A stretch of DNA of 64,000 bases, taken from positions 1,828,001-1,892,000 of the forward strand of contig NC_084940.1 of NCBI RefSeq assembly GCF_958298935.1. Direction: 5' to 3'. Below the pieces are notes generated by a model that did no database searches, had not been told where the DNA came from, and worked only from the letters and a program-made list of their open reading frames with translations. This DNA is from Phragmites australis. Lineage: Eukaryota; Streptophyta; Magnoliopsida; Poales; Poaceae. Positions 1 through 10,573 of this stretch are shown one piece after another; the first letter of the stretch is position 1; each line of letters begins with the position of its first letter. The position numbers and the translations under genes are program-made.

Positions 1-245
1 CCGTCTCCGTGGGGTGGTCGTGGGTGAGGGCCTCGAAGCCGCTGCTTTGACTCGTTGAGGCGGGCTGCGCCGCGGAAGGGAAGGGCGCACTCGTCGTCGT
101 CGAGGTCGTACAGGAAGACGTGGCCCGTACAGTGCACGCCGGCGAAGAGGCTCTTCTTCTCCCCGCGGCCGAACAGCGTGGAGAAGTCCCGGCCCCACCC
201 TGAGCTTGCAGGGGTGATGATGAAGTGGTAGGGCCAGGCGGATCC
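1..245 (-). CDS. Coding-like fragment at window edge, family not recognised
   Basis: The GC-rich first 245 bases have one minus-strand frame open from about 245 to the window edge, and it reads like real protein: WPYHFII, then FGRGEKKSLFAGVHCTGHVFL, then a YDLDDDE acidic stretch and LPFRGAARLNE. No start codon or splice site could be fixed, and the sequence turns AT-rich immediately beyond position 250. It may be the 3' part of a gene extending left of the window or a broken copy. I do not recognise the family and assign no function. Confidence 0.3.
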
Positions 246-652
246 AGCACAAATTTTTAGGGGAGCGGAGGGAAGAAATTTTGATCGGTTCCTCAAAGAT
301 CTTATATCTTAATATTATACATGCCCTTTGTATTCTCTTTTTTACATATAAGTTGTTATATTGGAGGAAAGATAATATAGATTAGAGTCTCGTAAAGATG
401 TTTATGTAAAGTGTCAATTTTCTTGTGGCTAAAACTCAAATGCACAAATTTGATCCGAAAGGTTTGTTAAATTCACAATTTTAATGACAGAACAAAGATT
501 TGGCTCCAATCATTCAAGCCCAAATTGGCAACTCAGAATAAGATCCTGAATTAGGACTTCAGGATCATCTTACGCCATCATGAGTTCATGACACTACTCC
601 TTTACAAATCCGTTTTTGTCGGGCATAATAGACATATCTGCTTAGTCACTAC
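246..652. other. AT-rich intergenic stretch
   Basis: No coding frame, RNA gene or clear repeat is seen. It separates the edge fragment from the DNA transposon that starts at 662. Confidence 0.5.
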
Positions 653-661
653 ATAAGGAAC

Positions 662-2843
662 TATGTTTCACCGATACTTGGCGGTAGCCGATGTACCTGT
701 ATCCGATATGGCGAGATACGCTAATACGGTGTGATACACGTATCGGAAAGTATAAAAAATTACGATATAAAAACAAAAAATAATAATTCATGATATGTTT
801 GTTGATACTTACCGATACCTTATTCAGATACTTTAGGCCTAGCTCAACACCAATGTTGGAGATCCCGCGGCACCACTTGACATTGAGACAAGCTGGCTGC
901 CGTGCTGTGCGCCTGTTGGTGACATGGGAACCAGGGGTCCCTGAGTCCCGATGTCAGAACAGCAGAGTGTCACGTGGCGCCCGGGAGAGGGTACTCGGGG
1001 CCATGAACAGTGGTCCCCGAGCACCCGAGTTTCCCGAGGACCCGAGCAGACACAATTCCGGGAGAGGGCGCTCGGGGCCGTGAACAGTGGTCTCCGAGCA
1101 CTCGTAGTTCCCTGAGGATCAAGGAAGAGCATATCCGGGAGAGAGTACGCGGGGCTGTGAACAGTAGTCCTCGAGCACTCACAGTTCCCCGAGGACCTGA
1201 GAAGTCCTTCGTCGGTGATCCCCACAGGGGCTCAGAGGTGAGGTGTCAATTGGTGAGAGTCCTGATGCTGCATTTAAGAGGGCGCGTGGCCTATCATTTC
1301 CAACCACTCCCCCACGCCTGCTGTCAGTCCCTGCCACGGTCTGACAAGGAGGCGTGGGGACATTTAATGCGGCGGGTTCCATCGCATGTCATCCGGCGCG
1401 CCTTGGGATATCGTCGCAAGGCTCGAGGCATATCGCCTGCCGCTCTGCTGTGTCATGTTCGCTCTGACCGGGCGGGCACGCGGGGTGCTCGGTGGCTGCA
1501 CGGTGGGCCCTCCCCGCGGCACCCGCTGAAAAACGGGATGATGACGACAGGACCAGACGGGGGCGCGTTTTCAACCCCCCGTCACATCAGATTGCAGCCC
1601 ATGATGGTTACTTTCCATTTATGACGCCTCGGAGGTCACGCCATCCTTTCTGGGCACGCTACCGTCCCCGACGGGGTATAAAAGAGGGGCGGACTCCCCG
1701 AAGAGAGGGGACAGAGATAGACAAAACAAGAACTCTGGAACTCGGAGAAGATCAAGACACACAGAAGACAAGCCAATAAAGAACAAGAAGCACGAAGCTC
1801 TAGACTTAGACAAACATCCTTGTAACACGAAAGATCCTCAGAGAGGCATTCCCTGAGCATTTATAGCATACACACAGGAGTAGGGTGTTACGCTCCGTGC
1901 GGCCCGAACCTGTCTAAAATCCTGAGAGCATTTATTTTCTCCTGCATCCGATCATCCAACCCACCTGCATCTCATTTACTCCTATTTATTTCACGTACGA
2001 GGTAGATTCAGAATCATCCCCCGATCGAATCTCAAATGGGTCTTTCCGGATCCCCGTTTGTGGAGTTCATCATTCGACAGCGCCCCCTTGCCGAAGGTAC
2101 TGCTACTCACGGCTCAGACGAGAGCGGTTGGCCGGAGATGCTACTGTCGCCCACTGAACAGAGGAGAGGAACCGACGGGGCCCTGCTAGATGTCATCGTC
2201 GCCTCCATGCCACGTCCCCTGTTGGCTGGTGTCTTCCTGCGCTCCTGTTGGCCGTGCCCCGTTGCCGCGCCAAGTCCCCTGCTGGCCACAGTCTTCCTAT
2301 GGCCGCCCACGCTGAAGTCCTGTGAGCCGACTGCCCCTGGCTCCCTGCTGCTGCACCTGCCACCGCCCAGGTTAGAGACCCAAGCTGCACGTCGGCCCTG
2401 CTGCCGCCTCTGTCGTGCGTCGCTGACGAATAGGTCATCATGCTGCATGCCCTGTTGCCATGAAGACCAGTTAAAGGCCACGATGGCCGCCGCCCTTATG
2501 CCGGCTAGCCGAAGCCCCTTGTTGCTGCATCGAGCCGTGTTGCACTCCATCGAGTTTCTGGTGCGGCCGCCGCAAAGCTTGTGGCCGACGGCCGTGACCC
2601 GCTGACGCCTTCCTGCTAGCCGCCAAGGCCCTGCTATGCCGAAGCCCGGCTGCTAGTCATCCATGGTGTAAGGTGTGGACACCTGCATTTTTATATCAAT
2701 CTCATTCTTTAGCATATTCAATTATTTATATTTTAGTAAAAATTAAATATATATTTATATATACTTACCGGTGCATCCTTATTTTTAGAAGATCAATGTA
2801 TCACCGTACCCGTATCCATATCGACGTACTCGGTGAAACTTAG
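662..2843. mobile_element. Non-autonomous TIR transposon with 9-bp TSD, probably Mutator-like
   Basis: The direct repeat ATAAGGAAC occurs at 653-661 and again at 2844-2852. Just inside it the ends are inverted: TATGTTTCACCG on the left and, read as complement, CTAAGTTTCACCG on the right. The similarity continues inward for roughly 80 bases with indels (GATATGG, ATACG, GTGATACA blocks). A 9-bp duplication with long terminal inverted repeats is the signature of Mutator-like elements. No transposase frame is present. The GC-rich interior (about 2085-2670) is unlike the AT-rich ends and could be captured host sequence, but I recognise no gene in it. The solo LTR at 914-2079 is nested inside, so the element was about 1 kb before that insertion. 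Confidence 0.6.
914..2079 (+). mobile_element. Solo LTR of a Gypsy-like retrotransposon (family A, copy 1)
   Basis: The element runs from TGTTGGTGAC to CATTCGACA and is flanked by a perfect 5-bp duplication GCGCC (909-913 and 2080-2084). No internal region or second LTR lies between, so this is an LTR-LTR recombination product. It contains three ~79-bp GC-rich units starting near 982, 1062 and 1139, a TATAAAAG box at 1677-1684, and a conserved tail with AGGAGTAGGGTGTTACGC and CGGCCCGAACC. The same tail is found in the LTRs at 9174-10543 and 13358-14797. Long open frames here are by-products of GC-richness. Confidence 0.8.
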
Positions 2844-2852
2844 ATAAGGAAC

Positions 2853-4960
2853 CCTGATCTTCCTCAAACTCGAAACCTATCCGGCCTGACAGGCTGACAG
2901 CTTTAGTTGAATGATCTGATCGACTAATCCGAAGCTAGCTTTCTACTAAAATTGTTATTACTGGCCAACTAATGATCAGACTACCTATCTTGATGCTTTG
3001 AATCTGTATTCAGAGTTTTTTTCCAACTACTGAGACTACTAGTTTCAAGTACAAAGCTCTCCTATGAATATACTACTCAGCAACTTCTCTTACTTCCACC
3101 TGAATCCGAGCATTGAAGATTTGAAGCAAGCAAGCTCGGGAAGAAAAATACCTGAATGGCTGAATGCATGAATCCGAAGTGCAGACTGTAGAGTGTCGAC
3201 TGCCTGCGGGCTGCGGCTGCGACCTGCGCGGTTGTGCAAGCTCCCTGCGCCAGCCGCCGGTTGCCGAGCATCGCGCTGACGTGCTCCCCACCCGGCCACT
3301 CGCACCACCGCGCCGGCCGCCTCCCGCTTGCTGGCTCTCTCGTCGAGTAATGAACAGAGGAGAGAAAAATTTTAGTCCTTCAATGATTTTTCTTTATTTT
3401 TCTCGTCATAAAGAGATTCTTAAAATTATTCTCTTTAGAATAAAATTATCTCTTTTTCTTTTACAAATCCCTCCAAAGAAAAGTTATTAGAGATAATAGA
3501 AAATAAAAAAAATAAGAATACGAAGGAAAATTAAGAAGAAAACAAAATAAAGAAAATATTGTTGGGCCATCTTATGGCCCATTCCAACACGGCCACACCC
3601 TTACGAACCCTAGCCCACTCCGCGTCTCCGCTAGAGTTCCGGACCACCCTTATGAACCCTAGGTGACGGTGGCTCATGTACGGCGCGGCCGCGTGGCGAT
3701 GCCCCCCCCCCCCTCTCCTGCTCGGCTACTACTCCTCGGCCCCTCGAGTGCGCCCTGTTCAGCCACCCCCAACACCCTCGCTGTAAATCTCACAGGCGAC
3801 ATGCCATCGACCGAGCCTTCTCTATTTGGAGTATTAGTAAAGAAACAAATCAAGGCTTGCATAACATGGCGCCACAATGAGGGGAAGAACAAACTTAATC
3901 TTTTGCTTTCATTCTGGTTGCCTAGAGCCTTGATCCAAATGTTGTCTCATTGTTGGCTTGCAGAGTGCTAATAGGACTAGAAGTACTAGGCATCTTCACA
4001 TGAATTTTCTCCTTTTGGTCTTGCTGGATGTGCTGAGATATTTGTTAATAATTGATTAATAACCTGGTTGTTGATCGGTGTTGTCTGAAAGTCTTAAAAA
4101 AAGTCTGAAATACTGTAAGTTCGGGTTTCGAGTCCTCGTCAAGTCTTGAATCTCCACCGGAATCGGATCTCAGGTCTCCACCAGGACCAGAGCTAGGTGG
4201 TTTTACATCTGATTTGATTTTTGGGTCTGGGTTGGATCTTAAGTTTCGGGTTTCGTATCAGGTGCGTTTTTCTCCACCCAGTCTCGATATGACCTATTGT
4301 CACCTCTAGTCTTCTTCCACTATTCTCAAGGGTAGGGCACCCGTCGGTCGTGCCCAGCTCTTCACCACTAACCAATAAAATCAAGGGGTAGGGGCTTGAG
4401 CACCCTCCGCCCCCCCCCCCCCCCCCTGAAGATCCGCCCCTGGTAGGGGATGAGGCATCTGACTTTCTCTATTATTGTCATTCTAGCAGAAGCACTCGTC
4501 CTCTTGAAAAACAAGAGACTCGACATGGTGATGCGACATTCTACAGTAGAAAATTGCTCATCGACACACAGGTACACGTACTCCCGCCATGTTCTCATCC
4601 TCGATCAATGGCAATCCAAAAACCCGCTGCTATTCCTTGGTGATTCTCGGTGCCGCATCGGAGAGAAAGTGTCGCACTGCAAGGCAAATTTCAGATTAAG
4701 TGGCAGCTTCGGCTAAACAGCTGTATGTTTTGTTGGAGAATAAAGCTAGATGAGATATAAGTACCTATATTTTATTAGATGAAGCGATTTAATTTCTTAT
4801 TTGCAATGGTACAATTCTTGAGTGCAATGGTATAAATCGATCATAAATTAGATAAACGGTTTAAGAGATAATATCATTTAAAATTTGCTAATAAAAAAGT
4901 ACATTTACTCTCTATAATAGGCCATATCAGTAGAAATAAAATTCATCTAGAACATGTATA
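2853..4960. other. Intergenic, no gene recognised
   Basis: Mixed composition with a GC-rich patch (about 3180-3350), a C run near 3703-3713 and a C run of about 18 at 4411-4428. The open frames of 70-110 codons lack recognisable domains. AT-rich stretches such as 3360-3560 carry no identifiable element. Confidence 0.4.
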
Positions 4961-4969
4961 GCTATGTTT

Positions 4970-5099
4970 GGCACTTTTTCACGGATAAGCTCATCCAATA
5001 TCTAACAAAAATATTTTATCTAAATAACCGTCCCATATAGTTTACCTTCCAACTAAACATTTTTAAAAAATGGATGATCATCTATACCAACCAAACACA
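4970..5099. mobile_element. Possible short MITE
   Basis: TATGTTTGGCAC on the left and ACCAACCAAACACATCC on the right form an imperfect inverted repeat that continues inward (CTCATCC against GGATGATC). No clear target duplication was found, so this remains a guess based on end complementarity. Confidence 0.3.
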
Positions 5100-6306
5100 T
5101 CCAAACTTGCGCTTTGAGTTTTGGGCCTTTAAAGTCCGTACGTACATGGCAAGTCATGGGCCTGTAAGCCCGTCGATCTCAGAGAGCCCGCAGAGCCTAC
5201 CGCGCTTGGAATTGGGCTGTTGCGACAACAGGGAAGAGAAAAGGGAAATAATTTTTGATAAATTTGCTCTTTATTATTTTCTCTAAAAATTAATTTTTAT
5301 TATTTATTAAAATTACAAAAAATATACAGCTACATCAAAGTTGTACGAAACAATACGCCTATAAGCCTTTGAAAGGCTAGGCTGCTACAAGTAATCTCTA
5401 CGGTGCCAAAATTGGGTGTGGGATCCACTTATAGCCCATCCATTGGGCAGTGGCCGGTGGTGGCTTACTCGTGCAAAACTTTATAATGGTCATATATATA
5501 TGTAAAAAAATACGCGAAAAAAGGTTGAGAAAGACGGCATTGAGCGCGAGGTTGTGGAGGCGGCGAGATGATCTTACCGGAGGTGGTCGGTACAGGGAGC
5601 TGTGGGGTTCGCCGGCGTCTTCCTCGCCCTTTGGCCGCACATGTCTTCCCTCATTCTAACTTAGGATACCAGGTCCATTCCATCCATCATCGCTTCCCGT
5701 GAATCTATAATCATACCAATATTGTTAGAAAATAGCGCGAATCATCCAGTCTCGCTCAAACTTTTTGAAAGACAAGGAGGGGCATGCACCTGAGTCTCAC
5801 TCAAACTTGTGTGCAACTTAGAGCTCACTGTAAGTATTAGAAACTGAATTCAGCTAGTTTTGCTGAATGGATTCACCAGAGAATACTTTCCCTGTATAAA
5901 AGGGTATCTGCTTGAGGACAATTTGGTCAGATGTTCTGCCTTGAGGAGGAAATGCTTAACTACCATGAAAGACGAGTGTTACTTGAGACCATTGGTCTGG
6001 GAAGAGAGACTGATATGCTGTCGTAGTACACAGAAAGAGTGTTCTTTTGAGCAAATGAATATTTTTCCGCACATAAACTTAGATGGCTTCCGGAAAGTAA
6101 GCGCCTAAAACAGGTATTTTGCATTAAAGTTGCTCGGTGATGTTGCAACACACTTGCACCCACACCTTATTATTCGAAGCCAATCACACACTAGTTAGCT
6201 CCTCTTCTTCTTTCCGTCCTCGTCGTAGTAATTATTATTATTATTACTATTTCTATTTACAAGTTCCTGGGCCGCTGAAGTAATAAATAAATTGAGTTAT
6301 AACTAA
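5100..6306. other. Intergenic, no gene recognised
   Basis: No open frame here shows a recognisable motif. A short GC-rich patch lies at 5540-5650 and an ATT-rich microsatellite-like run at 6225-6250. Confidence 0.4.
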
Positions 6307-6586
6307 GGGCATGTACAATACAACAACGTTTATATAGATGCTTAAAGAGAAAGAATGACAAAGACTTTGCATAAGAGTCAACCTACAATAAAAACAACAA
6401 AATCTCCTTACTAATCTTTAATTACCATGCTGAAATTGTTAATTTTCACTCTGAAATTGCTCCAAACGTCGGCCGCTTCTGTGAGCAACGACACCGCGGC
6501 AAGCGTCTATCCGAACATCCACGTTGACATAAAAAAACGACAACCACCCACAAACGTCTAGCTAAATATTCTCGTTGTACATGGCC
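6307..6586. mobile_element. Tourist-like MITE (PIF/Harbinger)
   Basis: The ends are GGGCATGTACAAT and, in complement, GGCCATGTACAAC. They are flanked by the 3-bp duplication TAA (6304-6306 and 6587-6589), the target choice of PIF/Harbinger elements. The 280-bp body is AT-rich and non-coding. Confidence 0.65.
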
Positions 6587-6734
6587 TAAGAGCATAGAAA
6601 TACTATCAGCATATGCCTACAATAGTCTTAACCTGAAAGAAAAGAGCATACAATAAGTAGTAGTATTTGCTTAGAGGATCAATCGCTTGACTTGATTGAT
6701 TGAATTCAAAATACCCAATCTTGTCCCATCCCTT

Positions 6735-7003
6735 CGAACTTGTAACGTCGAGACCTGTGCTTGATCATCCGGAGCCCCTTGCAGAACCCGGTGGGCTCTA
6801 GCGTCAAGCCGTCAACCCGGTGAGCACGGCGAGCGTCTCGTTTTGCGGGACGTCATTTCGAAGAATTTGCCGACGCAGAACCTGCCGAACCCTAGGTGCA
6901 CCAGGTGCGACGTCAACGGGTCCCAGCCCCCTGATGCGTGAAGATCCTCCCACTTGTTCTGCGTCGTTGGCTCTACCAGCGCGGAGGAGGCGGCAAGGTC
7001 CGA
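6735..7003 (-). pseudogene. Degenerate coding-like remnant, family not recognised
   Basis: On the minus strand one frame reads SDLAASSALVEPTTQNKWE followed by a HLVHLGFGRFCVGKFFE block. The match then appears to shift frame to give ETLAVLTGLT and a further LRMIKHRSRRYKFEG block. The protein-like segments spread over at least two frames with a stop between them suggest a decayed gene piece. I cannot name the family. Confidence 0.25.
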
Positions 7004-7059
7004 CGAGCAGAGCAGGTTGCAATGCGACGAGGTTCGACGGTGATATTTTGATATAAAAT

Positions 7060-7600
7060 TCTATTCTTCTTTAATAAACGGTAGAGCTCCTGCCATTTTC
7101 TTTATTCTTCTTTTCCTTTCCTGCGGCCTTCCGATCTCCCTGAGGTCCCTCTTCCTCCGATCTGCTTTGAAATCACGACACGGGAGTTCGATGTGAATCG
7201 GAAACGAGGACTCTCCTTCGATTGCCACCTCCCGATCCGTTCCTCAAATCACGGCCGTTTGGAGATCCAAACAGATTCGGTGGGCTCGATCCCTATCATT
7301 CCTCAAATCACGGCAGGGACTGGCAACTGGGGCTGCCAAACTGCCAGACAAATCATGTTGTGTTAGGGAGGAAAATCTGATGTATATTTTTACTCTAACA
7401 ATTAAATTTAGAGATTTTATCTTAAAAACTCTATCCAACGGATGCCATATATAATTCCAAATATTTAGGTGTCCCCAAAATCACTCTCCATACTAGCTAA
7501 ATATTAAGAATCAGCCAAACTCCCTATCCTACCCAGGTCCACCTACCTCCTCTCACCTGTCGCCTCGAGCCGTCGTGTCCATGGCGAGCCGGCGTCGGCA
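7060..7600. other. Intergenic, no gene recognised
   Basis: Pyrimidine-rich sequence with no supported gene. The phrase TTCCTCAAATCACGGC occurs twice (near 7230 and 7300), a small local duplication. Confidence 0.4.
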
Positions 7601-7602
7601 TG

Positions 7603-8040
7603 GTTCATCGTTGAGAAGAACAACGTCAAGGTGTTGTCTCCGAGCTCGCTACGTGGCCACACGCTAACCGTATCATGTTGTACCTGACGTGAAGCTGGCC
7701 ATTGGTTGCAAGCCGTTCGGCGCCACGAGGTTTAAGGCCCTGTCGGGGCGCCTCGTGGTCTTCCTCGTCAACCGCGGGGGCTGCTACTTCGCCCGCAAGA
7801 AGTGGCACACACAGCTGGCCAGCATGGCAGCCGTGCTCATGGTCGACAACGCTGACGAGCCGCTGCTGACGATGGATAGCCCCGAGGAGGAGACCCTGAT
7901 ATGGCATTCCTCGCCAACATCATGGTCCCCTCGGTGCTCGTCTCCAAGCAATTCGGTGATGCACTCCACCGCACCGTGACCTCCAACGCCACTGAGTCGA
8001 TGCCGCACACGAACGAGCGGGTGGAGTACAAGTTCTGGAG
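7603..8040 (+). pseudogene. Vacuolar-sorting receptor PA-domain fragment, frameshifted
   Basis: Three segments in different frames recall the N-terminal protease-associated domain of plant vacuolar-sorting receptors (VSR/BP80): FIVEKNNVKVLSPSSLRG near 7603, then LVNRGGCYFARKKWHTQLAS and VDNADEPLLTMDSPEE around 7765-7890, then ANIMVPSVLVSKQFGDALHR and ESMPHTNERVEYKFW around 7910-8037. In intact receptors these blocks are collinear. Here a stop and at least two frame changes separate them, and the signal peptide, the rest of the luminal domain, the EGF repeats, the membrane span and the tail are absent. The fragment lies in a repeat-rich tract and is best explained as a captured or relocated gene piece. 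The recognition is by family pattern, not alignment. Confidence 0.6.
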
Positions 8041-8173
8041 AAGCTCTGCCTCTAAAGGGAGAGAGAAAAGGGAAGGGAGGAAGGAGAGAGATGAAAGATG
8101 GGGTCCACACGTCAGCTACATATGAAAGGGAAGAGGGAGGGGTCTGTTGAAATATAGGGATTGGGTACATGAG

Positions 8174-8385
8174 TGTGAGGAATCGTCTAAACAGTATTCT
8201 AATGAATCATTAAGTCGATCATTTTCTTAATCATGACTTCAACGATTAATTAGCATATCGCTCCGGTAGTCCTAACACGTGTTTTGTGCCCAAGATCGAA
8301 ACACATGTCTTTTCAATATGGAACATCATAACAAAGCTTAACAAAGAGCGAGTAATTAACATTATATTACAAGTTCTCATTGGAA
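8174..8385 (-). mobile_element. Gypsy-like LTR fragment (family B, copy 1)
   Basis: Starting at TGTGAGGAATCG, about 212 bases are closely similar to 10574-10782 and, in inverted orientation, to the sequence ending at 30955. Shared blocks include ACTTCAACGATTAA, ACACGTGTTTTGTGC and GAGTAATTAACATTATATT. The similarity ends abruptly after ACAAGTTCT. Because the copy at 10574 has a primer-binding-site-like sequence next to its TG end, these two copies are read as the reverse complement of the LTR 3' end. Confidence 0.55.
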
Positions 8386-9168
8386 CCCTCGGGACGATTT
8401 CCGAGATTTTGATGGGTCCTCATCCTATTATAGCGATAAGGTAAAAGAGAGGCAAAAGGGTCAAATTCCGACATGGATCAATGCTATTTTTGCTATGTCG
8501 GATTCAAATAAGTGATGCACACTAAGGCACCATATATAAAAGAAAATACATGTTTAAAGGTATGGTGCGAAATGAATAATGCAACATGAAAGTAAGCTCG
8601 ATCCTTATCTTCATGTTCCTTTCCTGAATGTATCTCTCCCAAACAATCATCACAAACACATATATCACTTTTCGTACAAAGAGAATAAGTATTCGCTCGA
8701 ATGGTGCTTATGCAACTCGCCACACAAGCGACGTTTCATACGTAGTTATCCACGTATTCACTTTTCGTACCTTCTCTTGACGGAACACCTCATATAAACG
8801 TCACATGAGTAGACAACCATATCTACCATCGTATAGTGAATGTGCATATGTTATTGCTAACGTATTCACTTTCCGTACCATCATTGTACGGAACACACTG
8901 GGATCCTACCTCGCACTGGTTGAGCCCCTGATATTTGCTGCTATCAGGATGCATCAATACAACATAATCAACAAACGCATCGCAATGATAAAATCACACA
9001 ATGCATAAACAAATAATTCAAGTGCATCACTCAAGCATACGTTACACTTAGGGGCATAATATAACAAGTTTATACATATTAATCATGAGGAGACATAAAG
9101 AAAACTTTAGTGAGTTATTTAGTGGGTTTGACACACTTACTAAATAACAGTCTAACTATTTTTAGGCT
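8386..9168. other. Probably repeat-derived, unassigned
   Basis: No coding gene. The phrase TATTCACTTTYCGTACC occurs at about 8756 and 8863, suggesting a local repeat. The stretch sits between a family B LTR end and a family A solo LTR and may be degraded internal or LTR sequence. Confidence 0.35.
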
Positions 9169-9173
9169 ACTTC

Positions 9174-10543
9174 TGTCGGCGTATCAGGAACCGGAGGTCC
9201 CTGAGTCCCGAGGCCGGGCCAGCCGTCCGCCACGTGTCATCATCCCGCGAGGTCCCTCCTGCGAGGTGAGAAAAGTCTAAGTTCCGGGAGAAGGTGCTCG
9301 AGGCTACAGTCCCCGGTCCCCGAGCACCCCAGTTCCCCGATGATCCGCAGAGTCTAAGTACCGGGAAGAAAGTGCTCGGGGAGATACCTGATCACCCCCG
9401 AGCACCCTAGTCCCCCGACGACCAGAAGAGCTAAGTGCTCGGGAGAGAGTGCTCGGGGCTGCACGTGGTATCCCCCGAGCTCTCTGTTCCCCGAAGGACC
9501 TGTGCAAAAGTACTCGGGAGGGAGTGCTCGAGGCTGCACGTGGCAGCCCCCGAGCACTCGGTTCTCCGAAGGTTTGTGCAAGAGTGCTCGGGAGAGAGTG
9601 CTCTGAGAGGTGAACAGTACCCCCGAGCACTCGGCGCCCCGACGACCCAGAAAGGCCCCCGAGGGGCCCGCCGATGAGGTGTCAATCAGTCAGAGGCCTG
9701 AGGCCGCATTTAAGGAGCGTGCGCGGCCTGACATTCCCAACTGCTCCCGCTGCAGTGTCAGTTCCTGTCACGTTTTGGCAGAGAGGCGTGGGGCTATTAA
9801 TTGCACGGGTCCCGTCCCGTGTCATCCGGTGTGTCTCGGGATAACATCGCCAAGATCAAGGCATTCCGCCTACCGCCCTGTCGTGGCAGAAGAACAAGAC
9901 AGGGCGGGCACGCCGGGTAGCTCTGTGGCTGCCCGGTGGGCCCTCTCAACGGCGCCCGTTGCCAGGGCGTTTATGGTGATAAGTGACCGGGCGTGCGCCG
10001 CGTTTTCCACCTCCCCGGTCACTTCGCCCAGAGAAAATGATGACGCCTTTCCCAGTCATGGCGTCTTGGAACTTGTGCCCCCTCCTTCCCATTCGGGGCA
10101 CGTCGCAGCCGGCGAATGCATAAAAGAGTCGGCACCCAGAAGAGAAGGGGAGAGAAGGAGCCACCCGCCAACCAACGAAGAATAGACCAAAAGAGAGTCC
10201 GACCAAGAATCAAACCGTAGTCCTTGCCCAAAAACAAGGAGTCTCAAACTCTTAGTTAGACACAATATTCTTGTAACCAGCAACATCCTTGAGGGACTTC
10301 CTCAGGACAGTTATTACATCCACACAGGAGTAGGGTATTACGCCTCTGCGCGGCCCGAACCTATCTAAATTTCTGGTGCATTTACTTTTCTTTGCACTGG
10401 ATCATCATCCTCCAACCACCGGCCGTTGCATTTACTTTCACTCCCATTTATTTCTCCGACGAACTTATTCAGGATCATCCCCCCGATCGAATCTCTAAAA
10501 AAGGTCTTTCGGGATCCCTGCGACAGGAGTAAATCCTCCGATA
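9174..10543 (+). mobile_element. Solo LTR of a Gypsy-like retrotransposon (family A, copy 2)
   Basis: The element starts TGTCGGCGTATCAGG and ends TCCTCCGATA. It is flanked by a perfect 5-bp duplication ACTTC (9169-9173 and 10544-10548). It carries a five-unit array (units starting near 9294, 9372, 9449, 9524 and 9599, period 75-78 bp), a CATAAAAG box at 10119-10126 and the family tail with AGGAGTAGGGTATTACGC. The site it entered was the internal side of a family B element, only 30 bases from that element's LTR at 10574. Confidence 0.8.
9240..9660 (+). repeat. Array of five ~75-bp hairpin-forming units inside the LTR
   Basis: Each unit contains GTGCTCGGGG or a close variant, a short spacer, and CCCCGAGCAC, so every unit can fold on itself. 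Units then continue with TTCCCCGA and a GGGAGAGAGTGCTCG link. The same unit occurs three times in the LTR at 914 and about five times in the LTR at 13358 in reverse. Confidence 0.7.
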
Positions 10544-10548
10544 ACTTC

Positions 10549-10573
10549 ATTAAACCAGGTTCTGATATCACGC
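10549..10573 (-). other. Primer-binding-site-like sequence of family B element
   Basis: Read on the minus strand, the LTR end CCTCACA is followed after three bases by TGATATCAGAACC, close to the TGGTATCAGAGCC site complementary to initiator tRNA-Met. This orients the family B element to the minus strand, with the LTR at 10574 as its 5' LTR. Confidence 0.45.

Noticed and set aside
790..2605. Several open frames of 60-204 codons on both strands
   Set aside because: They lie in the GC-rich LTR and transposon interior, overlap each other in opposite strands and have no domain pattern.
4411..4428. Poly(C) tract as a functional element
   Set aside because: Simple homopolymer; C runs also occur near 3703, 18067, 53926 and 54085 without associated features.
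9240..9660. CRISPR-like array
   Set aside because: The regularly spaced units are direct GC-rich repeats within an LTR of a plant retroelement; there are no unique spacers of fixed length and no cas genes.
9304..10286. Overlapping frames rich in repeated SEHSLPS/PRALS phrases
   Set aside because: The phrases are translations of the ~75-bp LTR unit array, not a repeat protein.
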